Source: Platycnemis pennipes (Eukaryota > Arthropoda > Insecta > Odonata > Platycnemididae). From it: a stretch of DNA of 64,000 nucleotides. The translations under genes and the position numbers were made by a program. The stretch covers positions 91,564,609 through 91,628,608 of the forward strand of contig OW121854.1 of NCBI GenBank assembly GCA_933228895.1, written 5' to 3'. Of the stretch, positions 12,859 to 27,800 are shown piece after piece (positions within the stretch are counted from its first letter, which is position 1; the number at the start of each line of letters is the position of its first letter). The notes under the pieces were generated by a model, which did not search any database, was not told the DNA's origin, and was given only the letters and a program-made list of their open reading frames with translations.

Positions 12859-12874
12859 ATGGATGCAATAGTAT

Positions 12875-15833
12875 GAATATATTTAAAATTTATTCATACC
12901 ACAGAAGGCATGAATGATGTGATGAGATTTCACAGTAACAAAATTGAATACCACAGATTCATGCAGAACACCTATTTTAACTTCAAGTTAGTGTTTAAAT
13001 TGTTTAATTGACATGATGATTAAGGCATACACTGATAAGAGAGATGAACATCACTCCTCACAAAAGGAAAGACCATTGAGTGAGAATGGATGGACAGGTA
13101 TTATTTTTACTATATTTCTCTGGTCCATTTTCTGAATTCCAAGCAATTTCAGTGTGGCATTTTTTGGTACCCCCTTCCCCCCTCTCCCCTCATTGGACAT
13201 AACCCCTCGGCGGACTAATTACCCTCCGGACTTAGCCGAAGGACTTGCACGACAGGCGGAGCCAACGACGCCAACAATGCCTACGATTCCAAAATGCACC
13301 GATTCATGCCTGCACCAATTCATGCCCGCACCAATCACCTCACCACATCCGCTATCACTTACATAGCCCCTAGAGCGCGGAAGAAGACCAGAAGTTAGGC
13401 CACCGTACAAGCCGTTATTTGGTGTTCCCCTGCCGGATTCAAAAAAGAGTTCCGGATGACCCAATCATAAGCTTCCACCTCGCCCTCTTCACATCATGCC
13501 ACTTTCCCTCCCCTAAATTTCACCTATGGAATCCCACGTTAAACCCCATTGCACTTTGACCTTGCAGTAGATACCCCCTCCTTACCCCAGAGAATACCTC
13601 CCCTCTCACGCTCTCTGTTCGAGTCGAGATGGCAACGAGTTCACTTCGTGGGTAGGTCAGCGGAGACTTGGTGATTCTTGAGTCTCCTTAGCGCCATGGA
13701 CTGTTGGTGCAAGTTATTAGCTTTTCCCTGAATTGTGAAGAGTATTTCAATTTTGTTGGTTTGTACTTAGTCTTTTGTTGTTGAAATACAGTGTTTGATT
13801 AGTTAGATTCTCATACTTTTGTTGTTTGTTCTATATTTGACCTCATCTTGCTCACCTGTTTTGGAAAGAATTTTTGTCCCCTGGACAAGCGTTTCTCGTG
13901 AACTGCTGTTCTTCTTTCGAGAAACGCTGCATCAGAGCAAGTGCACAGAAGAGAGAAAAGTCAAAAACAAACAGCCGAAAACCACCCAGAAAAATATTCA
14001 GAAATACAAATACCTGAGGTACTGTTGCAGCATTTATGATTAACTGGCAATAAATCAATCAAAGGCTCAAGAATACCATGCCTAAGTGGATTAAAAATCA
14101 TTATTTTTACTACTTAGTATATAGCAGCCACTTCAGATGATAATTGTAAGTTTCTCCACTATTCATCATAATCAGTTTAATATGATCCAATAAGCTCTCT
14201 TTTCCTTCTCATAAAATACCACAACCTTCAACCTGACCATTACACCTACAAAAAACCAATGCAGCCACAAAATCATTCTAGAACAACATAATTTTTTTAT
14301 GGATCCAGAAAGTCAATCATATAAGTGGCTTTTAATTTGTACATTGCAATGAAGAAGTACATACCATCTAAGAAACTAAAGAAGTAGGTTGGTTACAGGC
14401 ACAAGCCTCATTTATTGGATTCTTATTCATTGAGCTGCCTTCTTCACTCTTACCAGCGGAATTTGAGAAAAAAATGAGCATATCAGGAACGCATTCATTC
14501 AAGAAATATAGCTGAAAAATAAATTGATATTATAAATTGTGGGTAGGAATGTTTCGCACTCTGAATGTTATGAATTTTTCCATGGGAGATGAAATGACCA
14601 TAAAAATACTACCTTAATTAAAAGACTTCATAAAGAATCGAATTGATACTTCTATTGATAGCTGATCACATACATACACTCAACTAACAGAAATGCATGA
14701 ATGTGATACACTTTTCATCCAGGAAATGAGCCCAATGTTATAAAAGGAATTCTTGCTTACTGTTCATTCTTTCACAAAGTTAATCTTGAACCACCAGCCA
14801 GTGACACACATTCAATTTCTTCAATATATCACTGTTTAGCAACAACACCTTCATGCAAATATCATTTCAATTTATAAAAAAGGCCAATACCACTTCACCT
14901 CACATTGATTACATCCAACTTTGGCAGCGGTCCTTATCCCAAGTCGAGGAAAGTGCAATACCTAGCATTAATATGTAGTTGGTTGAAATTATTCCACATA
15001 ATTGTAACCTTCACCTCAATGGCCACACCTGAAAACCTCCCACAGCAGGAGAAGGGCAATCACTGTAGGTAAACAGCATGCTAAATAAAATCTAAAGTAT
15101 TTATGATACAAACAACTTTCAGCAAACAAGAACGCTCAATCATATGACTATGGATTATCCAAATAAAATTTCATAGCATAATAATAATAATATATGTAAT
15201 ATTTACAAGGGCCACAAACAAGATTCGACTCTCATTTGCGAGCAAGAAAACATCATTGCAACACATGGTCCTCATTTTCTCAAAATATTATTTACAACAG
15301 CTATACTAAACAATGTAATGAAGGCAGTCTTTCAAAAAATTCTCTTCGGCCATCTTTTGCTCGTTTTTAGTTTTAAATGGAACAGAACAAAACACAATTC
15401 CCTCGTGAGTCAAAATGAGGGAACCACTTCTCCACTTCATGGAATAGGGAACAAAACAATAGCGAAGGTGAACATGGGAGTATAGGTTTAGAGGAACGAT
15501 CACAACCAAGAACACATCGATTGCGACACATTCGTAGGTTCTCGATATGTCGCTACTCACTCTCATCCCTCCTCAATAACCCCCCCTCTCTCCTAAGGTT
15601 GGCATTCTCTCTGTGTACACAAAACATGTCAACATTCGCAAACAAGTTCACCACCACACCCTTCCACGAGCACCAGGACTGCGCACAGATGGTGCTGAGC
15701 AGAGGTACTTGGCCCTCTGCCTCCGACACCACTTCTGCGGCAGGGAGTCCCTTGCGTTCATTTCCTTGGAGCCCCCCCTGTCGGCCATAGTGTGCCCAGG
15801 GTGACTGCAAGGGGACGAAGCAGAGGCTGTGTC
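12875..15833. other. Spacer and Sec24 3' UTR
   Basis: No protein-coding family is recognised. The part next to 15834 (roughly 15300-15833) is GC-richer and is probably the Sec24 3' UTR (minus strand). The poly(A) site could not be fixed. The GC-rich block 13150-13650 is treated separately. Confidence 0.5.
13150..13650. other. GC-rich block of unknown origin
   Basis: This block is markedly richer in C and CpG than its surroundings, with runs such as CCCCCTTCCCCCC and many CG dinucleotides, and has no sustained homologous reading frame. A start TGTGGCA near 13153 would fit an LTR terminus, but no matching second LTR, primer-binding site or target duplication was found. A solo LTR or the promoter/first exon of an unannotated transcript are alternatives. 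Confidence 0.3.
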
Positions 15834-18800
15834 CTATCTGAGCAATTCACGTATCTCCTTGTGCATTTGGCATAGGAAGTCGACGTACGACGGTGATCCA
15901 TCGTTGCCTCGGTCCTCAACCAAGAAGTGCTTAAAAACTATTTCTAACTTGTCTCTCTGCCGTACAAGCGTCAACTGAAAAGGAAATTACCCAAAATGCA
16001 TCAAACTCTCAACTTCAAAGACATTCAAATTCATATGCTAAATAAAGCTAACATAAATTATCCTTCTCTTAATTGAATTAACACACATACTTTTCAACAA
16101 ACACAATACATTCGAAGGTTTTAGCCTAATCTAGCTAAAAGGGAAACTAGGTAGGTACTCACTGACTCAATAAGAATCATAACACATGATCAAATGAATT
16201 TGTTGGATTAGCAGCTGACCCATGTTTTGCTTGGGATCTAAACATTTATTAAATATTCAACAACAGTTTGATACTAGGAAGCCAACTTTTTTAATAGAAA
16301 TGTTTTATTCACTTCATATACAGCCTAATGACACACTGCATTCATATAACAGACAAGCATCTCCCTACTTGAAATAAAACTGAGTCATCAAAAGAACATG
16401 GAAGTAAATATTTTCTTATTAAAGAAATTCTGACGGAGGATTCCCATACCATTTGAAACAAAATGACCACCCACAAAAAAATAGCATGCGATTCTCTCTA
16501 ACTGTCCTTTCAGTTTCAATTGCAACTCATTGGGAATAAATATTTGTGACTATCATGGATATATAAAGCAAAAAATAAAAATGCTATTATCATCATTCTT
16601 TTACTGTACTGCAGCTTAATCATGTGCACCTGAAAGTCATACTCCACTATACAATTGAGACTGCACCCCTTCAAAAACAAATACACAGGGAATTGGAAAA
16701 AACACATTAGAATGGGAATTGCACAGAACAAATGGATCAGAAACTTTATATTTTCTCATGATAAAAGCCTGGGATTGGGCCAGTGAGCAAATCAGTTTTC
16801 AGAGTCACAGGACAGGATGTGATTTGTCTATATATTTCATTTCCAAACATTCCCAGCTAAAGCTTACTATTTACCTTAGTCTGTAGTTAGGCACGTAGCC
16901 AGTGGGGGGAGTGAGGGGAGTGAGGGGAGGGGGCTTCTGGAGCTTCAGCCCCCCCGAAATTTTTTCCCAATAATTGTTGTTGTTCTGATTTTAGCAGTGA
17001 AATTTACTAGTGAGAAGAGATAATTATGGGCACTGTAAAAGTAAATACCAAGCCCTGAAAACTAAGGGAAGAGATTTGTAACATGTAAGCACGGAATGGG
17101 CAAGACTGATTTGTTTCAAGTTATGCAAGACTTAGCCCTGCCCGAAGCAAATTTCTGGCTACGTGCCTGTCTGTGGTGGAACAGCCACTTATTTTGTTTT
17201 TATGACTGGATTCCAGTAAACTTCCACTATAATCCTTGAAATTGAAATCCTATAGTCAAATTTACTAATTTTTGTGAGCCTGTACCAATGTACATAACCT
17301 TAACGCGTTCAACCCGACGGACGCGAATGCACGTCCGAGGTGCGTTGCCAAGACACCTAAGGACGCGCATTCACGTCTGTTAATGACCTCTATGATGACC
17401 TCACTGAAGACTTCTCTGAAAGACGCAAACTCATGTCTTTAATAAATTATAGAGTTTTGTTATTTAAAAAATTTTAAGTAATTTTATAATTACATTTAAT
17501 TGACTGGCCAACTTAATGTGGAGGTAAAACCTTTCCGTTTTTCATAATTGCACACTAGAAATATTCCGGGTTGAATGTGTTAAGGATTGCTACTGTAAAG
17601 TGGAATAAGACATTCAGTGTTATGAGGAACATTTTGCTGACTTAATAAAACTAGGGTGGGGTCATGAAACCCTCTTTCACAATGTAGCTAACATTATTGA
17701 TATAAAAAATCTCTTGAAAAGAGGACTGCTCACAGAAACATTATAATGATTCAACAAAGTGATTACTAAATTGACAATTTGAAGCAGTGGGAGGGAGAAC
17801 ATTTGAAGAATCATGATTATGTTGCTGCTCTCCTAAGCACGGTGACAAAATAGCAATAATGCATGTGCCTGTATGATAAAGATCCATTATTGAACCCTGA
17901 CAAGGATTTTTTGGCCTCACAATTCAAGTAAGAGAGAAAAACGTAATGGATTCACCTTCCAATCTGTGAACATTTAAGTCTGTCCTGGAAACAGAACCAA
18001 TGTAAAATCGTCTAACATAAATGAAAAATTTTACACTGGATTCATTTCTCAGTCTTTTACTTCACCTCTGAGGGATATTTTACACTCATTGAGTTCCTTA
18101 GTGAAGATGGGAAAAGAATAATTTACACCAAATGGGGAAAAAAATTATTCAGATCCATACCCGCATTCTTCTATGGCGCTGCTTGCGGACATCTTCTATA
18201 ACAGCATGGACACGTTGAGACAGAGGGTTGTCTAACACAGGAAGGGAAGTACGATCAATGTCAATTTGAGCTGCGGACTGGGCCCCAAAGACGTCCCTCA
18301 CCCACTGCACTCCAATGTTTAGACCAATCCACAAGAACATGTGAATTCCATTCTCTGAGGAAACAACGCAGGTTTGAAAATGTTACAATACACTCATAAA
18401 AATAATATAAATTTTCGTTAAAACATTCAATCTTGTTTATGAGAAAGATAACTCTATTTTCAAATTAAAAAAGAGAACAATATATTTTATATGATACCTT
18501 TCACATTCAATTAACAAAGTCAATCATTGATAACCAAATCAGTATAAAGATTGACAAGGATGACTGTGATCAATACAAAATAAGAAAACAGCCTTTCAAT
18601 ATAAAATAGCATATATGTATCACTGAAATTATCATATCTTTTAAGGAACTCTGATAAACAATGAATGCAGTCCTACCTAGAATATAAACACCATCATCTC
18701 TCATTTTTTCGGCAAGGCAACGCATTGGCTGGGGCAGTTCATTACCATTCGGGTCAGATATCAGATCATGCAATGGTATCAGGCGGGGGTAAAAGTAAAC

Positions 18801-21800
18801 AACAGATGAAGGAACATCCATCAACATAACAGCTTGCATCACGAAGGATCGGTCATCAATTGTTAGATCCGAGCCTGAAAGAATAAGAAAAAGATTTATT
18901 CGTCGTAACAAGTGTCATTTCCTTCTTTTAAGGCCACTTTACATGGTACATTTTATTGTACAAATGAATGTATGAAACTGAATGAAATTGTATGTTTGTC
19001 TGAATGGAATTAGAACAGGTTCTATTTTTCATTCAGTCATCAGACAATCGCACAAGCGCTCGTACAATTTGCCGCTTTACACGGCACAATTTTCCTCATA
19101 CAAGCATTTGTACAAGAAATTTTTCAGTCAAAACGGCCTTTACAGTTAGGACATTAGGCTACAACATTCATTTCAACATCTACTTACGAACAAGGTGCTG
19201 ACCCCTATGTCTCAACTTTAAACAAATATTCAAGAGAAATTTCCAAAATTATAATTTCCTCACCATAATACACCAATGGACAGCACAGGTTTATTTGAAG
19301 TTTTACCATCCCAATAATACTTAAAGGAAAGATATTTACAAATCATTATGGGGGTCAATGTTAAATACCATGATAATATTTTTTATTAACTCATTTTCAT
19401 CATTCCTCTACATATATAAATCCATCTTAAAACACCAATGATTTTTTCAAGGTATTCTTTCAGTGGAATATCGAATTTTTCTTCTAGATGAGCTCAAGAG
19501 GGTGGCAGCAATTAGGCATATTTAATTGGCTAAATGTTACGGTAAAAAATTGAATAGATGACACTAAAATATGAAACAAGGTGATACATAATAGAGGTAC
19601 TATGCTGCATTGTGTACCAATAAGCTAACCGACGTGAATTGTTTTAGTGAATATACGCGTATGAAATTTATTTTCCAAAAAAATTACTACCCTTGGATAC
19701 GGTAATTCCTTGAAATACAAACTTTTGGATTATGAACTTTTAAAAATATGAGCATACATGTCCGAGTGCAACATTCAAACAAGTGTCAGAATTTCAAATG
19801 TATCGGCAGTTTATAAAATTCATTTAGCCATAAAAGGCAGCCTGATGTAAAGGAACATATGGAGTGGAATTATCTTACCCAATTTAGTGATCTGTGCCTC
19901 AGAGGAGGAGGAAAGGTATAAGGATGTGAATGGATGGGTAAAAAGTGTGGAATGACCAAGAATCATAGCTGGGCAGAAAAGCGTTAATCTGTTAATCGTT
20001 AATTAACGAAGTTAACATATTGCTTAACGATTTAACTTTTAAGTTAAATTCAAAACTATTAACGGTCTTATTAACTTCCGTTAACTTTTAATTCCGTTAA
20101 TTTAAGTCCGTTACTTTTGTTCAGAGCCATCTGGATTGCCATGTTTTAACTTTTTGAAGGAGTTGTGTTGAGAATTCAATCTAGAGAACTCAGCGTTTGT
20201 ACTGCAATCAGACTTTTACGTAACTTTTACAGACACAATTTACACAGCCAAGGCTCACGTTTCCACCCAAAACAATAAACAAGACATGAAGAGACGTATG
20301 CATCTAAATACGTTCAATTTGAAGAAAAAGTAAAGGCAGGATCAACTCGCGGGAAAACTAAAACCTAAGGCTTCTTCAAGAGCTGTGGAATCTTCTTAGG
20401 TCAATAGGACTGGCAATAGTTTTTTCACCATCTAATAGCACAAAACTACGCCAGCAAAATATTGGTGAATCTTTTGGTATCGCAGCTACCGGTAGCGGTG
20501 CATCACAAGGTTTCTATTTCCACAATCAAATACAAACAGCATCAGGTCCAACTTTACTGACGGAAACGGTATATTACTATGAAATTCCATACCTCATGTG
20601 TATAAGTGTACATTACCTAAGCTATACTATTTATTAAGTATTTTTGACTACGAAATTCTTATTATATTCATTGACATTACAAATACCTAAATGTTAAGTG
20701 GCATATAATTCAAAATTGCCTACAACTTCATATAGATTTTTAACTTTAACGGATTAACTTTAACTCGCGTTAAATTTTCATCAAGATAACGATTTAACGA
20801 TTAACGAAGTTAACTTTTTGAGTAGCTTTTAATGCATTAACGAAGTTAATTTTTGGATTAACTTTGCCCAGCTATGCCAAGAATACATACTGAAATTGAT
20901 GTAGAGTGCAGTTTACCACAAGCTAACAACTATGTCTTAAGTTTTTTGGCACATGAACAAATTAAATTTTCAAATAAATTCTCGGCACGCAACTTGTTCA
21001 CATGCCAAAGACTTACTACATTATGATTTTAGATAACTTCATCATTGTCATTAAACATTTTTGCAGCTCTCCAGCAGGTAGGACAACAAGCTAAGGAAAA
21101 CTACCATATTTTCCAGCTTATATGCTGGCATTGAGGTTAATGAGACCGTTAATTTTGACCCCGTACATCAGACAGACAGTATAAGACCATTTAAGACTGG
21201 TTAATTTTTATTGGATTTCCCCTGTAAAAAAAACCACTTCTTATGAGCCAGAAAATACAGTTATTTCTTATACTTTTAACAAGAGAATCAAGTGTTTAAA
21301 ATGAAAAGTAAAATCATCACTTCCAACTAACTCAAGAGACTTTTACAGACTCTTGATACTACATTCAGGCAAATGATAGCAACAAATTCCATTATGTGAG
21401 TGACCCATTTTGATTTAAGCTTTTTTTTACAGCAGGGGCAGAATTATGTATTTATCCTTCCACAAGGAAAATTTTAGAGACATTCCTTGAACAATTTCAC
21501 ATAAAAGAGTCACCTTTTCTAAGAGTCTAATAGCCAAGCATTTTACAACTTACCTCCTGAGATTGCATCGCTTTTCATTAAGCAATTGGCATAGAGGGGG
21601 AGAAGCTTCATACATTCCGGAAGAATTAATTGACCTGATGATGATGCCGTGGCACAATTTTTTCGGTAACAAGCTAAAATTTGAGCACAACGTGCCATCA
21701 AACCGTCCTTAACAGTCTTTGGAGTACTCTCCAGAAGTTTGAAAACACCTGCGGGGGAAAAAAAACAAATCAGAAATCAAGTGCCTGCACGGCTTTGACT

Positions 21801-24800
21801 GAAGCAAATCATGCATGATTTAGCAAACCATCAAGGTCACTCACTTTGCTTAGAGAAGAAGTTTATCATGGTGTCTAAGTCACAGCTTCGGTAAAGGTCT
21901 GCCATCTGGGTGCAGATTTTGAAAGAAAGGTTCAAAATTCTCAGCCGGCGTTGGCCACTGCATGATGTGTACAAGAGGGCCACTTGGACATACACACCCT
22001 CCTCTTCTGTCAACTTGTCATCATGTTTAATTTCCACAGCAACACCCTGTGAATAAATAAATACGCATGAAGTTGAGAATTAATAATAACAGGGTGGCTA
22101 CTGATAACCAATTTTCAAATTCCCTGACTTTTCCCTGATTTTTCCCGGATGGCTTTACCAATTTCCCTGACCGATCGCTGAAAGGTCTCCTATTATTGGA
22201 ATACTTTATTTCTGCTGAATTAAATTTTCGTCAAAACTCAGAAAATGTTAAAAGCTGAAATCAATACATTAAAAGCTATAAGAATGAAAAAATATATGAA
22301 ACCTCCGCCCTAATGAAAAAATATATTAAACCTTCACAAGTTAAACCCTCACACAAATTGTACACACTTTTAATACAAATTTTGCAGCTGCAGCGGCGTT
22401 ACCCAGGGAAATCAGGGGGTCCGGGTACGAAACCCGGTCAAGGCAAATGATATTTTCTCTGTGGAATATTTGCTATAGTGCAATTTCAGTGGGTAACGCT
22501 GCTAAATTTTCATGGCTAGTACGTGATCTTTGAATTCATTATAAGTAAGCACCTTAGTGCTTCAACGTTTGCTTTAACCTCGTGGACGGTGGTGCCATGC
22601 GTACGACTTCGGCTGCTTTGTGGCATTGATATGTCTAGCAGTCCGTGAACATCTTGTTCCTTTAGAGCTCTAAAATATCCATAGGGAAAGAGGACGCCTT
22701 GGTAGCTCAACTGGTAAAGCACCTGGCCGGAAATCAGGGGGTCCGGGTTCGAGTCCCGATCAAGGTGGATGATTTTTTTCTCTGTGGAATATTTGCTATA
22801 CCAAATAGCATGTTTTGTGTATACTATTCACACAAAAATATATACATACAGACTCGACTTTGAGCCTTAATATTCCAAAAAAGGAAGAAGCAAAATTCAT
22901 AGAGAGCATATAGATAATTTAGCATTTAGTTTAATACAGGTACCAGACTTTTTTTAATAATTACTTTTGAAAGGATTACAAATGAAAGGAAATTTTGATA
23001 GAATATGAATCGTACATTTGCCATGACATCCTTAAAGTTTCAAATATTTACTAATATTCCTTTAAGTTATTTTAGTCAATTTACGAAACAGGGTTTTTTC
23101 CGTAAGTATACAATTTTGGAGGCATGCGACAAACACCTTCATCTTCATTTTAAAATTTCTAATGTAAATCCATTAACGTTAACATTAACTTGACTATGCT
23201 ACGATATTTGATTTTAAATTTTTGGAAAACGAGCTTGGAATGTTGGCGTAAACGCCGAACAACCTATGCGTTGAACAGAACAAACTTGAGTTGATGGCAG
23301 AAGTTTAATTTTTGCTGCCTTTTCAGCAAACTTTCTTCGTATGCGGATTTTCGTCTACTTTTTGGAGGAGGTTGAGCTTTTCACCTCAGGCTTTCTCATA
23401 GCTTAAGCACTTGTCTCACTTATACTGTCACGAAGATCGCAGCTAAGTAAACAAGTATTAAACACGTTGGTAAGTCAGTTGAAGAAGGAGGAATTTCAAA
23501 ATTATATGTTTTTATATGATTTTCACCGAACGAATACTTTCGAATGCATCTATCTGAAAAAAAAACGAATACTCGAAAGTATCGAAGTATCAGGAAAATG
23601 GCCGATACCCGATACCGGCCCAAGTCTAGCATTTTGTATGTTCAAATTTATGACCAGGTAAATTCCATTTCTTTAATAGCCTTAAAATAAGATATAAAAC
23701 TTTAACCAATGAAAATACTTATTTGATGTCTCACCTTATCACAATCTACACTGGCAATTTCCATATCTGTAGTATTGGCCATGAAAAAGTGACCAAAGAA
23801 ATCTGTTGCCCTCACACCAGTGGAGGTACGAACTCTCATCACAGTATCAAAAGCCACTGTCCTCTCGACATCACGTTTTATATCAGCTATGAGCCTTTCT
23901 CCATCCAAATCAGCCTGAAATTTCAGAAAAGGAAATAATAAAAATTGACAAAGTTTATTGGGCTGCATTGGCCATTAATTACAATTTTCTGCACACTATG
24001 CATTCACTTTTAAGGCCTCCAACATACATATTTGTTTAAGGACAAACTTTTATGAATAGTTACAATTATTAGTCAAGGGATTTATTACCTGGAAGTAAGT
24101 GTACTTGAAGATCTCCCCACCAGTTAGCCTACTGACTTGACCAATGGTGGCCAAATCAATGTATGAGTTATTGAAGATGAATAAGTCCACAGAGCAACCA
24201 GCCATCACGCAATCCTGTCCTAAGTTGTTGTAATAATTTGTCTGAGGACCTGAAATCACCATGCAATTTAAGATGAATGCTTAGAATAGACACATCAATG
24301 AGAAAAAGCCTCTATTGCTATTCACTTATAACAGTTAAAAGAGAACTTTATAACTCAATATGAATTCAATTGAAACAATTGCCAAAAGCAGAGTGTTTCA
24401 TAAATAAAGTTTTATTTATAGCTCTAATCAAAAGACAATGAAAAAAATAAACAAATTATTTACCCAACACAGACTTTTCCTTTTCTGTTCCTAGTACCTT
24501 TCTATCATCTCGGTTCTTTAATTTACCAGGAGCCTCTGCAATTGGCAGAGAGGAATGGAAAATAAACAGCTTCCCACTGCACTCAGCAGCCTGTGAAAAA
24601 ACAGTAAAGAACATAGATTTAGAGAACATATGACAAAACTGGTAACAGAACAGATCAGAATTATTTTCCCAAAATTTTTCATCAGATTTTAATGAGTCAG
24701 GACAAGATAGTGAGAAAAAAAGATAATGTCATTGCATATGAGCCAATAAGTATCAGGTTTAAATATTTCCTGTCCATAGTCAAGATCTATTTGTCAGTGA

Positions 24801-27800
24801 ACTTTGCTCCAAGCCAAAAGCCGCTAAACATGTTTGAATCATGTACAATTAACTGAAACATCTGTACAGAGATCACATTTTTCAGCTTTAGTATGAAACA
24901 AGAGCTCATTGCCTTGTGAAGCACCATGTCTTGTAGTATTTACATTTTTATTCATACCACAGGAATCAGGAAAATAAAGTGGACTGAATGTGTTATAACT
25001 GCAAATAACATGAAAATGAGCATTAAACAAATTAAGAATCAGCTTGCAGCAAGTTCCTTTCAAGCTCTCAGAAATCTACTGGGATGTTGGTTGCCTTGGT
25101 AGCTTAACTAGTTGAAGCAATCAACAGAAAATTGAGTGACCCAGGTTCAAGTCCTGGTCAAGAATTTTGATTTTTTCTTTGTGGTTATACTGCTAATAGC
25201 ATTACCCTTTTCCACTCGGGTGTCGAGTGATACTTGTCACAGCATAGCTCACTACCAACTCGCATGTCACTCGACACACGACACATGAAATCCAGGGGCA
25301 TTTAAAATTAAATTCCGAGTGGACTACCGGTATAAAGGGTGAAAAAATCTGAGTGGAAAGGGTTAAAACTTAGAGAGGGGGTGGGATAGCCAAGTATTTT
25401 AAGGGTCCTCCTTACAACACTTACCTTCAATGCTTCCAAACCTGCCTGGATAGCGGGTGCTAAAACTGTTTCCGTCTCTCTAGTTTCTGAAAACATTGCT
25501 GGAATCTGTTCCATAAGGCTATCAATGACATGGGCAGATTCTTCTGGGTCACACAAAAATCCATCCAATAGGGGCATGAACATATCTTGGACATCACCAA
25601 CAACCATCATTTGAGGTTGGGCCAAAATTGACTGCAAAGTTATGAGGGTTAACATTAATTACTCTCCTGATAAAACAAGCATGGGATTAAAAAAAACACG
25701 GAAGTGAACTCAGGATAATTTTCAATCCACCACTCCCCCATCCCCAAAATGGTTCTCAAAAAGAGATAATTATGTACCATGCATAATTCAGCATAGTATA
25801 ATTTTTTAATGCCATTTTTACAAAATAGGGGTCCAACTATATTCAAGTTAAACTTGTTAAGGTTTAAACTACCAGCTCCAGAAAGCAAACTTCTACCAGC
25901 ATGAAGACATTCTCTAGTGGTAAGGTTGTCGGATGAATATAATGCCAGGGAGTGGGGGATCTTAGACCCTTGCAGTGCAAGCTAATTGTCTTCAATAAGT
26001 ATTCTGAAGAAAGCCATCTTGTGGCCAAAGTGCTTGTATTTTCTGTACACCTCACATTTCCAATCTTTCCCTTTCCCCTTGCTTTTTGTGCATCCCCATT
26101 CATAACATAACATCCATCAGCCACCATAATTTTTATACTTCACTCCTTTCAAGGTTCATCAGGTCACATTTGTCCAAATCATATATATTCAAGGATATTT
26201 GCGTAGTTTAGAAAAACTGTGGAAGTCACAAAAGTGTTTTTATTTATTTCAATGAAGACGCTCTTCCACCACGAACAAGCTTCGCGATTAGAATCGATAC
26301 TTGCGTAGCTGTTAGCAAGAGATATTGAGTATTCCCTTAAGTGCTGTCTTTCTGGAGTTCAGCTCTGGACAACAAGCTTCATAAAGGTACCTACCACTTG
26401 GTGGTAGTCATGTCATCAACGGGTTGTGCCTGGAGCTAAGATGTTCTCCACAAACAGCTTCAGAGGAATGAATATGGACATACATTAATTTAATTCCTTA
26501 ACGGGGTCACTCGACTTCACGTAAAGGATCTGTCATTGAGTGCACAATTGTCTGTGGTTGTAGCTAGCAAATTAATATAAATAGCTAGAAGAATTAATTT
26601 TTCTGCAAACCACTATAGACAGATTGATTGAGACTATTATGTATTATTGTGTACTATTTGCATGAATTGAACTTGGGCATGTATGCAGTTCCTGTTAAAA
26701 AAAATATTTTTTTTCTTTAAAATTGCATTTTAAAATCTGCCTTCATCACATAGGCCAAGAATAAACCTAAGTCCTCATTCATCCGACTTTGAATCGCCAC
26801 TAGAGAAACCCTTTATATACTTTCATCGCAGACTGTATTTTTACAGCAAGCTTAAGGAGCACTCTACATCATTGATTAGTTTCTGGGACAGATAACTTAA
26901 ATACAGAATACTTTTTAGTAAATCAACAATTTCATTTTCTTCCCATACACACTAACATTACCAAACAAAATCACAGTGCATCCCATGGACCGGGAAATAC
27001 ATTTATTTGCTTTGGGAAAAACTTATTCACTTCCCCCAAACCCATTATCATTCTTCATTTTGAGCTGCATCAACTGAATTAATAACTCTTCATTTCTTTG
27101 CAAAAACCACCCAGACATTTGGATATAAAGCAAAAGGTACAAAAAGAGGGTAGGTACATATGAGTTTACTACAGGAATTTATCATGTATCATCAATACAG
27201 TTATAATGAGCTCAAAAAGCTTCAACAAAGAATGTAGAAATACTAGTACGCTAGTAGAACTAGCAATCATTTTATGAATGTAAATCTTTTAACTTATGAC
27301 ACATTAGAGAGAACTGAGTAAATCACCTTTAACCACAATTATGTGAACTCAGGGAGCCTATATTTCCTTAAATTAAAGTCGAGATGGAGTTTTTATTCAA
27401 AGCTTCCTAATTACTGATTTAATTTCATCCCAAAAATTATTTGAAAATGTAATTAAATCAGTATATCAAAAACAGAAATAAATCTCAGAACGACAAAGAG
27501 TAGAGAACAGAAGAAGAGGAATTAGTTATAGCAGGTTATCACGTACCTTAATATTATAAAAATGAACCGTGTTGTTGTATGTAATGAAACCAACTTTCAT
27601 GGCTGACTTCTCAGAACCATATTCCTTAGGTAAGAGTTTGAGAATTCCTTTCATTTCTTGACAAAGAAGTTGCACCATACCAGATTTTATGTTATTATAG
27701 GAAACATCAAGAAGGAATATGAAGGCAGGTGGTTGGGGAAAAATGTTGTTCTGTAAAGGAGAAATATTTCCAGGTTTAGCACTAAAACTATCCTCCTCCT

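Noticed and set aside
15306..15810. Minus-strand ORFs downstream of Sec24
   Set aside because: They lie after the conserved Sec24 stop and are most simply explained as 3' UTR; no domain recognised.
18570..18660. Extension of the Sec24 reading past 18677
   Set aside because: A consensus donor at 18676-18675 and the next exon's phase show this is intron.
22696..22766. Functional tRNA gene (anticodon GGA)
   Set aside because: Position 33 is C, it lacks the long variable arm expected of a serine tRNA, and the tail is shared with other repeat copies.
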